Shown: positions 25,720-35,461 of the stretch, piece by piece
Layout of the letters: every line of letters starts with the position of its first letter
Position numbering within the stretch: the stretch's first letter is position 1
Source: Acidobacteriota bacterium
Lineage (GTDB): Bacteria; Acidobacteriota; Vicinamibacteria; Vicinamibacterales; UBA2999
Assembly: GCA_947465645.1 (NCBI GenBank)
Contig: CANIBQ010000032.1
Span: 1 to 52,144 of the forward strand
Direction: 5' to 3'
Length of the DNA: 52,144 nucleotides
Translations under genes and position numbers: made by a program
The notes under the pieces: model-generated
What the model saw: the letters and a program-made list of their open reading frames with translations, nothing else
Databases searched by the model: none
What the model was told of the DNA's origin: nothing

Positions 25720-27596
25720 GCCAGGCGCTCCCTCTCCTTGGCCAGCGAAAACTTCGGGTACCACGTCGTTTCTGCGCCCGCGCCGGTCGTCTGGGTTCTG
25801 ACATCCAGCATGAAAGGCCGGCCGTTCCGCATCGTCTTGATGCCTCGCTCGACTGCGGCCTTCAATTCGTCGGTGTGCCGCACCACGGCGCCGTCGATGT
25901 TGTACGCCGACGCCAGCTTCGTGAAGTCCACGTCGGGATCGCCGAGAAAGCCGATGTAGTCGCGGTTCGCCTTGGCCGACGCCCCACCGCGACCCAGGAT
26001 CTGCCAGCGCACTTCCTCGTAGCTCCGGTTGTTGAAGATCACGGTCATGATCGGCAGGTCGTAGCGTGAATGCGTCCAGAGCGCATCCGTCTGCCCGAAC
26101 AGGAATCCGCCGTCTCCCTGGAGGTTGACGACCTGGCGTCTGGGCAGCGCCAGTTGCACCCCGGCGGCCGCGCCGGTCCCCCATCCGAGCGCGCGACCTT
26201 CGGTACGACCGATCTTCAGCATCTTGTCGTCGTCGAAATCGAAGAAGTTCAGCACCTTGCCTTCGCTGCCCACTTCATCGACGATGACCGCGTCGCGATC
26301 GAGCTGGTCGTTCAGCTCGACGACGATTCGCTGCCAGGGGACCGGTCCGCCGGCCGCGCGTCGCGCGAGCGCAATGCGCGACTGCCGCATCTTCGGGACG
26401 TAGGCGTGTGCCGCGGCGAGCCGTTCCTGGGCGCGTGCGCGCAAACGGTCGGCCGGCGCCAGGCTGATGATGGCCTCGACCAGGTCCTTCGCAATCTGAC
26501 TCAGGTCACCGAGCAAGGCCGCGCTCATCGGCGAGTTGCGTCCGAGGGTCATCGGATCGACGCCGGCGTGAACCTGCCTGGTCCCCTCGGCAACATTGAC
26601 CGGTGAGCGGGCGCCGAAGTTGATCAGCAGATCGACTTTTTCCGGGAACCGCAGCGAGCGCGAGTACTCCCCGGCGTAGAGCGGATGCGCGGTCGGGAAG
26701 TCGCAGAACTGGCTCCGGTGGTTCGTGACCGGTATGCCGAGCAGCTCCGCCAGTCGAACCACGTCCTTCCGGGCATTGCATTGACTCACCTCGGGGCCCA
26801 CGTAGAGCAGCGGACTCGATGACTCCCAGATGATGCGCGCCGCCTGCTCGATCGCCTTCACGTCGGGGCGGATCTCCATCGGAATCCTGAACGCCTCGCC
26901 CTTGAAGATCTTGGCAGTGACGTTCTCCTGGTACATCAGGTCGCGAGGGATGCGCACGTAACAGGGTCCGCCCGGCATCACGGTCGACACCCGGCACGCC
27001 TGGCGCACCCACTCCGGGATTCGCTCGGTCTGGTGCACGACCCATCGCCATTTCGTGAATTGCTTGACCGGCTCCAGCCAGTCGTCGATGTCCTCGTGGC
27101 TGTCGGTGCCTTCACGCTCGGTCTCGGCGTGATCGCTCAGCAGCACGATCGAGGTGCGATCCTTCATCGCGTTGTACAGGTTCGACGAGGAATTGGGCAG
27201 CCCGACCCGGCTGAACATCCCGAACCCGACCTTCCCGGACGCCATCGCGTAGCCGCTTGCGATCGCCGAGACCTGCCCTTCATGGGTGGCCTGAATGAGC
27301 TGGATCTGCGGCCGTGCGACCAGCGCGTCGGACAACGGGCCGAGTCCCGACCCGTTGGTGACGAAGAAGTATTTCGCGCCGGTCTCGATGATCTGCTCGG
27401 CGAGCAGCTCACCGCCGGTTCCAGTCATCGTCCGGGTGAGCGCCTCGGCCACCGGGGAGGCCCCCTGCATGAACGGCGACACCGACGCCAGCGCCGACCT
27501 GGCCGACGCGGCGGTATAGCCCGCGGCCACCATGCTGCCCAGGAAGCCCCGCCGCGTCAGGTTGCGCTGAACGAGATCTCGAACCAGTTCCTGCAT
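25716..27596 (-). CDS. Tat-exported thiamine diphosphate-dependent enzyme
   Basis: 626 residues of the acetolactate synthase/benzoylformate decarboxylase fold. The N-terminal domain holds the catalytic-Glu region ATHEGQVSAIASGYAMASG; the C-terminal domain holds the cofactor site GDGGFLFGQ..VIFNN. Unusually, it starts with a Tat signal, LTRRGFLGSMVAAGYTAASA, so the folded holoenzyme should be exported. The ATG at 27596 follows AAGGAGATACG. It is coupled to the CxxCH/HhH protein. The reaction is unknown; decarboxylation of a 2-oxo acid with electron transfer to the heme protein is one possibility. Confidence 0.82.
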   Translation of the reverse strand: MQELVRDLVQRNLTRRGFLGSMVAAGYTAASARSALASVSPFMQGASPVAEALTRTMTGTGGELLAEQIIETGAKYFFVTNGSGLGPLSDALVARPQIQLIQATHEGQVSAIASGYAMASGKVGFGMFSRVGLPNSSSNLYNAMKDRTSIVLLSDHAETEREGTDSHEDIDDWLEPVKQFTKWRWVVHQTERIPEWVRQACRVSTVMPGGPCYVRIPRDLMYQENVTAKIFKGEAFRIPMEIRPDVKAIEQAARIIWESSSPLLYVGPEVSQCNARKDVVRLAELLGIPVTNHRSQFCDFPTAHPLYAGEYSRSLRFPEKVDLLINFGARSPVNVAEGTRQVHAGVDPMTLGRNSPMSAALLGDLSQIAKDLVEAIISLAPADRLRARAQERLAAAHAYVPKMRQSRIALARRAAGGPVPWQRIVVELNDQLDRDAVIVDEVGSEGKVLNFFDFDDDKMLKIGRTEGRALGWGTGAAAGVQLALPRRQVVNLQGDGGFLFGQTDALWTHSRYDLPIMTVIFNNRSYEEVRWQILGRGGASAKANRDYIGFLGDPDVDFTKLASAYNIDGAVVRHTDELKAAVERGIKTMRNGRPFMLDVRTQTTGAGAETTWYPKFSLAKERERLA

Positions 27597-27725
27597 CGTA
27601 TCTCCTTGTGGATGGAGCAGTTTCCAGGCTTCCCTGACGGGTGTCAAGCGGGATCGGCTATTGAACCGTGGTGCCGAACGACCGTGTTAGGATCCGCGCA
27701 CACTTTGCGTAGAGGAAGAGGCCGA

Positions 27726-29891
27726 ATGACATCGTCTTCCCGTCCGCGACCCACCATGGCCCAGGTCACGATCCTGGCGCTGATTTCAGTCCTCGCAGGC
27801 TTCGCGCCCTCCAGCGGCCCAGGCAACCTGCTGGCCGGCAGCACACGCGTGGTGTCCGTGACACCGGCGCCCGAAATGGATGGGGCGATGTGCGAACTGG
27901 TGCCGGGGAGCACCAGCCGCACGCTCTACGCTGCCTTGTGGCAGCAACAGACCGCAGCCGCAGCGGCGCTCGAACGGCCGCCGCTGCGCGCGATCGCCGA
28001 CCCGTACGGACTCTATAGCGCCGTCGGCGTGGACCTCGTGAACGACGAGGTCATCCTGCAGGACGAGAACCACTTCCGCATTCTCGTGTACGACCGCACG
28101 GCGAATACGCCTCCGGGCGCGCCGATGACCGAGCCCAAGCGCGTCATCAGGGGCGATCAAACCAACCTGATGCTGAATTGCGCACTCTATATCGATCCCA
28201 AGAATGGCGACATCTACTCGGTCAACAACGACAGCATCGACAGCACGGTCGTCTTCTCCCGGAAGGCGAGCGGCAATGCCGCGCCCGACCGGAACCTTCA
28301 CACCCCTCACGGGTCATTCGGCATCGCCGTCGACGAGGAAGCACAGGAGATGTTCCTCACCGTGCAGCACTCTCACGCCGTGTCGGTGTTCCCCAAGATC
28401 GCCAAGGATGAGGAGCCGCCGATCCGTGTGATACAGGGTGACCGAACCGGGCTGGGCGATCCGCATGGCATCGCGCTGGACACCAGGACCAACCAGCTCT
28501 TCGTCAGCAACTTCGGTTCGACCATGAGCACGCGCCGCAGTGAGGCGGGGCCGAATGCGAGAGGCGATGGTGACGGGAAGGAGCACTGGCCGCTCGACAG
28601 GGACCACGCCATTCCCGGCTCGGGGAGAAACCTCCCTCCCTCGATCACGGTCTACCCCAAGAGCGCCAGCGGCGACACGGCGCCGCTCCGGGTCATCCAG
28701 GGGCCCAGGACGCAGCTGAATTGGCCGACGGCCATGGCCGTGGATCCCGGGCGCGGGGAGCTATTCGTCGCCAACGACCAGGGCGATTCGGTGCTGGTGT
28801 TCAGCGTCAACGCCAACGGGAATGTCGCGCCGCTTCGGGTGCTGAAGGGGCCGAAGACCCTGATCAAGTATCCGAATGGCCTAACCCTGGATCTCAAGCA
28901 CGACGAACTGTGGGTCGCGAACTTCGGCAATCACGCGGCCACGGTGTACACGCGCGACGCCTCCGGAGACACCGCGCCCTTGCGAATAATCCGCAGCGGT
29001 CCGCTCGACGCCAGCGTACCCGCACTGGGCAACCCGTTCTCGGTCGCGTTCGACACCAAGCGGAAAGAAATCCTGGTGCCGAATTGAGTCGCGCACCCGC
29101 AGATTGCGGCATTCGCCAGGTCGGCGAGTGAAAGTGACGGCCCGAACCGGAGAATCGAAGGACAGAAAACCAATCTCGCACGGACCATGCACGGGATCGG
29201 CTACGACGACATCCACGACGAGATCGTGGTGCCGCAGGCGTTTTCGCAGGCGGTCCTGACATTCCGCGGAGGCGCCACCGGTGAAGAGGCGCCGATTCGG
29301 GTGATCCAGGGATCACGCACGCAGTTGAAAGCGCCGGACCGCATGGCCATCGACCCGGTCAACAACGAGATCTACATCGTCGAGCAGGGCTACATTCTGG
29401 TCTTCGCGCGCGAGGCCAACGGCAACGTCGCGCCGATTCGAAGGCTGGAAGGTCGTGACACCGGGATCGCCGGTTTCAGCTTCGTGGCGGTAGACCCGAT
29501 TCACAACGTGTTGATTCACGGCGGTGGGGGCAAGATCCGCATCTTCGACCGCACGGCGAATGGCAACGCGAAGCCCCTGCGGATCATCGGCGGCCCCAAG
29601 AGCGGGTTCAACGGACCCAACGGCGCCATCGCCGTTCATGCTCCGACAGGGATGATTATCGCGGCGTCACGAGTGTCGGGGACCGACGGATCGCAGCAGC
29701 TCAACAACGTGGGTGAAGTGGCGGCCTTCAGCATTCACGACGAAGGCGACGTGAAGCCTCGGTGGACCATCGGCCGGGGCTTCCTCAAGGTGCCACGCGG
29801 CGTCGCGTTGGACCCCGAGGCCAAGAGCATGATTGTGAGCGACAAGATCGGAAACAGAATCGTGACCTTCCATTTCCCCGAGATCTTCTGA
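27726..29891 (+). CDS. Putative new selenoprotein: exported beta-propeller protein with in-frame UGA (Sec454), copy 1
   Basis: Read as one gene with UGA at 29085-29087 as selenocysteine, this gives 721 residues. The signal peptide (about 11-28) is followed by ~45-50-residue propeller repeats of the type NA(S)GNVAPLRVLKGPKTL..PNG..LD....LWVANFG. The UGA lies inside one repeat: EILVPN-Sec-VAHPQIAAFAR, at the place after the VAN/VPN strand, and the next codons continue the blade in the same frame without a gap. The downstream half has no ribosome binding site or signal peptide. The paralogue at 33100-35295 has UGA at the same position. Cys56 and Cys152 are conserved in both. An AGGAAGAGG site precedes the ATG. 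The function is unknown. Confidence 0.8.
29110..29130 (+). promoter_or_regulatory. Candidate bacterial SECIS hairpin, propeller copy 1
   Basis: An 8-bp stem (29110-29117 with 29123-29130) and loop AGGUC (29118-29122), the loop starting 31 nt after the UGA. Bacterial SECIS elements have a short apical stem-loop with a G among the first loop bases, about 16-37 nt after the UGA; the E. coli fdhF loop that SelB binds is AGGUCU. A smaller hairpin, CCGCA-GAU-UGCGG, lies at 29097-29109. Confidence 0.72.
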
Positions 29892-29892
29892 C

Positions 29893-29958
29893 GAAAAGGG
29901 GTCGGGGGTCATTTTCCGAGGACAGTGTCCTCGAAAAATGACCCCCGACCCCTTTTTC
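29893..29958. terminator. Long symmetric bidirectional terminator
   Basis: A near-perfect palindrome: GAAAAGGGGTCGGGGGTCAT.. pairs with ..ATGACCCCCGACCCCTTTTTC, with an inner GAGGAC-AGT-GTCCTC tip. It has an A-run on the left and a T-run on the right, so it can stop both the propeller gene (+) and receptor copy C (-), whose stop codon touches its edge. Confidence 0.85.
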
Positions 29959-32900
29959 TAGAAGTTGAACTGCAGCACCAGCTTCGCGAACCGGTGGTTC
30001 AGGATTTCCTGGGGCCGCTGCCAGGTCGCGTAGGCCGTATTCAACGTCACGACCGGGTTCGAATTCAGCGCGTTGTACAGATCGACGCTGATATTGGCGC
30101 GCGTCGGTCCGAACCTCACGATCTTCCCGAATCGCAGATCGAGCTGGTTGACCCGGTCGCCGAACATCGTGCCGGGTTCGACGATGTTGACCGCGATGTT
30201 CGAGGCGCCGCCGGAGAGATTGCGGCCGAGCGAGGGCGCGACGATCGCGTTGGTGGCGGTGTAGTTGGCCCAGATCTGCTTGCCCGGCTGGCTCTGGAAC
30301 GACGCCGACATCTGCACATCGACCTTCGGCACCGTATACGTGGTCAGGAATTTCACCAGCGTCCGGAACGGCGTCTGCTGGCGACAGAAGGAGCCGGGCA
30401 TCCACGCGGTGGCGTTGGCGACGTTCAGGACGTCGGCGCCGTTGAGAATCTCCGGCAGCTTCGCGACCACCTCGCACATGTCGATGGTGCGCCGTTCCCA
30501 GTTCGGTCCGCCCTGGAACAGCAATCCCTGGCGAGGCCGCACGTTGAACGTCAGGTCGAACCCGTTCACGTGGTTGATCATCTTGCCGTACTTGTCGGCG
30601 TAGGTGATGAACGTATCCGACGGCCGTCCGAAGGCCGTCGGCTTGAGATCGTACAGCCCCGACACGGTATAGCCGCCGCCGCCAGGGAGCCGCGGGTCGG
30701 CGGGAGCCGTCACACTGAAGGTATCGAAGTCGGCCGGCCCGACCGCGCGATCGTCGGTGACGACGAAGTCGCCGAACCAGGTGCGATAGTAGCCAAAATC
30801 AGCCGACACCCGCGGCATCAACTGGTGCTGGATGCTGGTCGCGAACTGCCAGTTGTGATCGCGCTTGCCCCATCCGCTGAGCGTGTCGGGATCGTAGCTC
30901 GCTCCGACGCGGGTGCTGCCGAAGTCGGGATTGTCCATCGCCCCGCACTCGCCATTGGCGCGCGCTTCGAGCAGGTTGCAATCAGGCACGAAGTTGCGGT
31001 TCGCGTCGTTCCACGAGCGGTTGGTCGTGTTCGACAGCAGGCTCGCCGGCGCGCGCGCCCGTCCAAACGTGCCGTCGGTCGCCAGGCTTGCCAGATACCG
31101 GTTGACCCCGACCTTGATAGCGGTCCTTCCGTCACCGAACAGGTCGTAGGCCGCGCCCGTCCTCGGCTCGAGCTCGTGCCACCGCACCCCGTCGCCTTTC
31201 GGAAACGTGATGTCACGCGTCGGCGTGAACTGACTGGGGCCGACGTACGTTTCCGGATATCCGATGTGGTAGTAGTCGTAGCGCAGGCCCGCCGTCACGG
31301 TCAGCCGGTCGACTGTCCATCTGTCCTGCACGAACAGCCCGTGATCGGCGAGCAGCTTCGTGATCGTCCGGGTCGGCAGGCCGCGGAGCGTCAACCGGTT
31401 GGGCACGCCGTTGTTGAACCGGAAGCTCATGGGCGAGTCGATCGGGTACAAGGTTTGATCGTCGGTGCCCTTGCCCCAGTTGAAGCCGACCTTCAAGGCG
31501 TGCGCGCCGGTGATGTACGACATCGCTGCACGCGCAAAGACCGACTCGTTCCACGTGTTCTGGCCCTGCGGCGTGGCGCGGTAGTTCAAGCCGGTCGACT
31601 GCTCGAGGACGCCGTTCAACTTGACCGGTCCCGGCGGGAACTGCGGGTTGGTGAACATCACGTTCTGGTGGGCGCGGTCCGCGCGCAGCACATGATGGAG
31701 CACCGAGGCTTCGAGCAGCATGCGGCTGGTGACGGGAGAGTTCCAGTCGTAGTTGGGGATCCGCTTGGGGTCGAGCTGCGCCCACTGATTCAATCCGGCT
31801 TCCGTGAGCGTGTTGACGCCCGGATCTCTCGGGTGTTCTTCGGACACCGCCTGGTCGTAGCTGACGCCGAACTTGTTCCTCGGCGTCGCCTGCCACGTGA
31901 CCCGCGCGTTGACGTTCTTCCAGACGTTCGAGATGTCTTCGGGCTCGTCGGACGGCACATAGGTCCAGGCGTTGGGGTTGCCCGCGTTGGCGTTGCGGAA
32001 CAGCGCGCGGGTGCTCTGAGCGCCGGTGTACCGCACCGTCGCGTGGAACCAGAGCTTGTTCTGGATGATTGGTCCGCCGACCGCGGGGTTGATGTCCCAG
32101 ATCCTCTTGAGCGCATTGGGCGCCCTCAAACCGCGATCGCGGAGGTCATCGTTGAAATTGCTCGACGCGAATGCATCGTTGGCAAATGCTCCGAGGAACG
32201 TGCCGCTGAAGGCGTTGCCGCCATCCTTCGGGATCATCTGCATGCGCAGGCCGCCTTCCTTCTGCTCTGCGCCGATCCCGGCCGTGTCGACCAGAATTTC
32301 CACGTACGCGGCCATGTTCGCCGCGCCCTGGGTGCCGCTGCCCGTGCCGATCGAATGGAGCGAGTTGCCGTTGATCACCAGCCGCGGGTCGTCGACGCCG
32401 TGCACGAAAATCCCACCGGGCCCGGCGCCCGACGGTCCCATGCCGCGAATGCCGCCGACGTCGGTATTGGTGGTCGTCACGCCCGCCGTCAGCGCGGCGA
32501 CGAACGGGATGCTGCGCGTCGATGGCAGGGCCTCGAGGACTTCCTGGTCGAGTACCCGCTGGCGCATGGTGTTCTGGACGTCGACGGTTGGCGTTTCGCC
32601 GGTCACCGTGATCGTTTCTTCCAGCGCGCCGACACGCATCTCGGCGTTGATGGTCGCCGCGAAGTTGCCCGACAGCTGAATGGATTCGCGCTTGACCGAG
32701 GAGAACCCGGCCAGCGAGAAGGTCATGGTGTAGGCGCCCGGCCGCAGATCTTCGATTCGATACAGCCCGTTGCCGTCGGTGACGGCGGTCCGCACCTTCT
32801 CAATCAGCGCGGGACTGGCAGCTTCGACGGTGACTCCCGGCAGCACGGCGCCGGAGGTGTCCCGGACGACGCCGGTGAGAGAGGCCTGGGCATAAGCGGC

Positions 32901-32960
32901 CGCAGGCACGAGGAACAACGAAGCGAACCCAAGGATCGCCAACCGAACACGATGGGACAT
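29958..32960 (-). CDS. TonB-dependent receptor with carboxypeptidase-regulatory-like domain (Oar type), copy C
   Basis: 1000 residues. The signal peptide ends AAAYAQ; ASLTGVVRDTSGAVLPG opens the regulatory-like domain; the plug has ETITVTGETPTVDVQNT; the C-terminus VLQFNF ends the barrel. It stands between the two propeller genes, convergent with copy 1 and directly downstream of copy 2 (139 bp apart, with palindromes between). This arrangement, and the propeller/receptor alternation with copy D, suggest that the propellers and receptors belong together functionally. The opposite strand has a 1039-codon open frame that is a composition artefact. Confidence 0.93.
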   Translation of the reverse strand: MSHRVRLAILGFASLFLVPAAAYAQASLTGVVRDTSGAVLPGVTVEAASPALIEKVRTAVTDGNGLYRIEDLRPGAYTMTFSLAGFSSVKRESIQLSGNFAATINAEMRVGALEETITVTGETPTVDVQNTMRQRVLDQEVLEALPSTRSIPFVAALTAGVTTTNTDVGGIRGMGPSGAGPGGIFVHGVDDPRLVINGNSLHSIGTGSGTQGAANMAAYVEILVDTAGIGAEQKEGGLRMQMIPKDGGNAFSGTFLGAFANDAFASSNFNDDLRDRGLRAPNALKRIWDINPAVGGPIIQNKLWFHATVRYTGAQSTRALFRNANAGNPNAWTYVPSDEPEDISNVWKNVNARVTWQATPRNKFGVSYDQAVSEEHPRDPGVNTLTEAGLNQWAQLDPKRIPNYDWNSPVTSRMLLEASVLHHVLRADRAHQNVMFTNPQFPPGPVKLNGVLEQSTGLNYRATPQGQNTWNESVFARAAMSYITGAHALKVGFNWGKGTDDQTLYPIDSPMSFRFNNGVPNRLTLRGLPTRTITKLLADHGLFVQDRWTVDRLTVTAGLRYDYYHIGYPETYVGPSQFTPTRDITFPKGDGVRWHELEPRTGAAYDLFGDGRTAIKVGVNRYLASLATDGTFGRARAPASLLSNTTNRSWNDANRNFVPDCNLLEARANGECGAMDNPDFGSTRVGASYDPDTLSGWGKRDHNWQFATSIQHQLMPRVSADFGYYRTWFGDFVVTDDRAVGPADFDTFSVTAPADPRLPGGGGYTVSGLYDLKPTAFGRPSDTFITYADKYGKMINHVNGFDLTFNVRPRQGLLFQGGPNWERRTIDMCEVVAKLPEILNGADVLNVANATAWMPGSFCRQQTPFRTLVKFLTTYTVPKVDVQMSASFQSQPGKQIWANYTATNAIVAPSLGRNLSGGASNIAVNIVEPGTMFGDRVNQLDLRFGKIVRFGPTRANISVDLYNALNSNPVVTLNTAYATWQRPQEILNHRFAKLVLQFNF

Positions 32961-33020
32961 TCAGCCCTCCGACGTTGTCTACGGGTCGCCCTACCTGGTA
33001 ATTACAGGCCGCTGATTTTC

Positions 33021-33100
33021 GTACCTACAAGCCGCGCCGGCTGAAGCCGGCGCGCTACAGGGATTGGGCTCCTGTAGCGCGGGGCTTCAGCCCACGCGGT
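33021..33100. repeat. REP-like palindromes between receptor copy C and propeller copy 2
   Basis: Two adjacent GC-rich palindromes: GCCGCGCCGGCT-GAA-GCCGGCGCGCTAC (about 33033-33058), then CCTGTAGCGCGGGGCTTCAGCCC (about 33072-33094). The CTGTAGCGC and GGCTTCAGCC/GGCTGAAGCC words are in inverted orientation, as in REP doublets. They could also terminate the propeller transcript. Confidence 0.55.
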
Positions 33101-35295
33101 TAGTTCCTCGTCGAGGTCATATGCTCGAAGACCTCTGGCACGTGCCAGGTCATCACCGCGTTGAGCTCCTTGTCGGTGACGATCACGCTCTTGTTCTTGG
33201 GGTCCACCGCAATGGCCCGCATCTCGAGCAGCACGCCCTCGCCGATCTTGAACCGCGCCGGCGCGTTGCCGTTGTCGTTGACGGTCCACACGCCAACGGA
33301 GTTGCCTCGCGAGCCCGCGAAGATGATGCCGTTGTACACGGCCGCCAGCCGGCCCTGGCCCGCGCCGTCTCCGGTGATCACGCGTACCGGTTTCACGTTG
33401 CCGTTCGCGGTGCTGTCGAAGACCAGCAGGTTCCGCCCGGCAACAATGAGCGAACGCGTGATGGGGTCAACCGAGATTGCCGCGGCGCCGCCACCACCAC
33501 CCTCCGTCAACAGCGTGGCCGGGCCGCGAATCGCGCGGATGGGCGCCACGTCACCGTGTGCGTCGGCGGGAAACACGAGGATCTGCCCGCCGTCATTGAC
33601 GAAGATTTCCTTGCGAATCGGATCGACCGCGACGCGATCGGCCCGGCGTATCTCGGTGCGCGGACCCTGAATCACGCGAATGGGTGGTTCCTCGCCGGAC
33701 GCCTCGCCCCGGAAGCTGAGGATCGACTGGCTGAACTGCGCGGGCACGATGATCCGGTCAGCGACCTCGTCGTACGCAATCCCGTGCATCGTCCTGCTGA
33801 GCTGGGTGGTCTGTCCTTCGATTCTCCGAATCGGCGCCGCTTGTCCGTCCGCCAACCTGGCGAACACCGCAATCTGCGGATGGGCCACTCAATTCGGGGC
33901 GAGGATGGTCTCGCGCCTCGTATCGAAGGCGACGGCCCCCGGGTTGCCAATCATCAGCGACGGCACCCCGTCTGGTGCCGCGCGGATGGTTCGCAAGGGC
34001 GCGGCGTCACCGCTGGCGTTCAGACGGTAGGCCGTGGCGGTGTGACCGCCGAAGTTGGCGACCCAGAACTCGTTGCGCTGGAGATCGAGGGCGATGCCGG
34101 TCGGGCTCTTCAGCCCTGTCTTCGGCCCCTTAATCACCCGCTTCGGCGCAACGTCGCCGGATGCCTCAGCGTCGAACACGAGAATCGAGTCGGTCGTGTC
34201 GTTGGTGACATAGACGTCTCCGCGCTCGGCGTCAACCGCCACCCCCGTCGGCCAGTTCAACCCCGTGCGCGGTCCGGTGATGACGCGTACCGGCGCGGCG
34301 TCGCCGGAGGCGTTCTTCGCGAAGACCGCGATCGACGGCGGCAGCGTCTTTCCCGACCCGGGCACCGCGAAGTCCCGGTCGAGGGGCCAGTTCTTCAGCT
34401 TCGATCGCTCTTCCTTCTCGGCGGCGCTCAGGTAGTCGGCGGCGCTGACGTCGTTGTCATGGGTCGAGCCGTGGTTGGTCACGAACAACAGCCCGCGCTT
34501 CGAATCGAAGGCGATGCCGTGCGGATCGGCCAGCCGGGTGCGCGTACCCTGCAGCATGCGCAGCGGTGCATCCTCGCCGCTGGCGCCCTTGCGGTAGACG
34601 ACGATCGCGCTGTCGTGCTGAACCGTCAGGAAGACTTCCTGGGCCTCTTCGTCAACGGTGATGCCGAAGGTGCCGTGCGGCGTGTGAATCTCCCGGCTCG
34701 GCGCCACGTTGCCCACCTGCTCGTTGGAGAAGATGACCAGGTGATCCTGCGTGTCGTTGTTGACCGCGTACACGTCGCCGTTCTTCTGATCGATGTACAG
34801 CCCGCACTGGAATTCGATCTTGGTCTTGCTCTCTTCATGCTTCATCAGCGACTCGTCCCACGGGGCGCCGATGATGCGCTTTGGCTTGGCGACCTGGTTG
34901 GGCCCGTTGTTCTCGGTGCGGTCGAAAAACAGCACCTGGAACAGGTTTTCGTCGGTGACCACGACCTGATCCCGCGCAAAATCGATGGCAATCGAACTGA
35001 ACGACGGATACCGATCCCGAATCGTACGAATCGGCGCCCCGTACGACATGGCCTGGGAGGCCGCGCCGCCCTGGGCTCCGCCTCCGCGCGCCTGGTACGA
35101 CGTGTCCGCCTCGTCCGGCAGCGGGCACATCACACCGGTTTCCGGGGGCAGCGGCGACGACGACACCATGTGGTCGATGCCGATGTATCGAGTCCGTGCC
35201 GATACCTCCCGGCTGCCCGGCGACGAACTGATCGCCGCGGCGACGAGCACCGCCGCGACCGCGATCCAACGAAATTTACGCGTTAATAAGGCCAT
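33100..35295 (-). CDS. Putative new selenoprotein: exported beta-propeller protein with in-frame UGA (Sec469), copy 2
   Basis: 731 residues when the UGA at 33891-33889 is read as selenocysteine. The signal peptide (WIAVAAVLVAAAIS) is followed by propeller repeats such as SGDVAPKRVIKGPKTGLKSP..EFWVANFG, up to TWHVPEVF near the end. The UGA context is ETILAPN-Sec-VAHPQIAVFAR, matching copy 1 residue by residue around the UGA, and the frame runs on through complete blades. Cys57 and Cys164 match Cys56 and Cys152 of copy 1. The codon after UGA is GTG here but GTC in copy 1, so restart at that point is not a conserved alternative. GAGAGG precedes the ATG. Taken as two genes, each would be half a propeller. 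Confidence 0.8.
33846..33866 (-). promoter_or_regulatory. Candidate bacterial SECIS hairpin, propeller copy 2
   Basis: An 8-bp stem (33866-33859 with 33853-33846, minus strand) and loop AGGUU, starting 31 nt after the UGA, the same distance as in copy 1. Against copy 1 the stem shows one A-U to G-C double change and several wobble-for-Watson-Crick swaps, so the structure is kept while the sequence changes. Confidence 0.72.
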
Positions 35296-35415
35296 AGACC
35301 TCTCGCTAGTAATTGAACTGTATAGGCGAGCGTGGCGAACCCGGCATTCAGGAACTCCTGCTTTACTCGATCAATGGTCATTTAGGCGGGGCCACTGAGT
35401 AAAGTCAAGAGGAAA

Positions 35416-35453
35416 CGTCCTGTACCTGAGACATCGCGCTCAGGCACAGGACG
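35416..35453 (-). terminator. Terminator after receptor copy D
   Basis: A 15-bp stem with one mismatch (35416-35430 with 35439-35453; CGTCCTGT.CCTGAG against CTCAGG.ACAGGACG), lying 9 bp after the minus-strand stop of copy D and followed on that strand by TTTCCTCTT. Confidence 0.7.
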
Positions 35454-35461
35454 ACGTCAGC

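Noticed and set aside
29187..29891. Separate gene for the part of propeller copy 1 after the UGA
   Set aside because: It has no ribosome binding site, no signal peptide and begins in mid-blade; the frame is continuous with the upstream part and the paralogue shows the same break.
29925..33044. 1039-codon open frame opposite receptor copy C
   Set aside because: A shadow of the real receptor gene caused by GC-rich codon use; it is rich in Arg/Val/His, with no domain.
33064..35286. 740-codon open frame opposite propeller copy 2
   Set aside because: An antisense composition artefact; the minus-strand frame has signal peptide, repeats and a paralogue.
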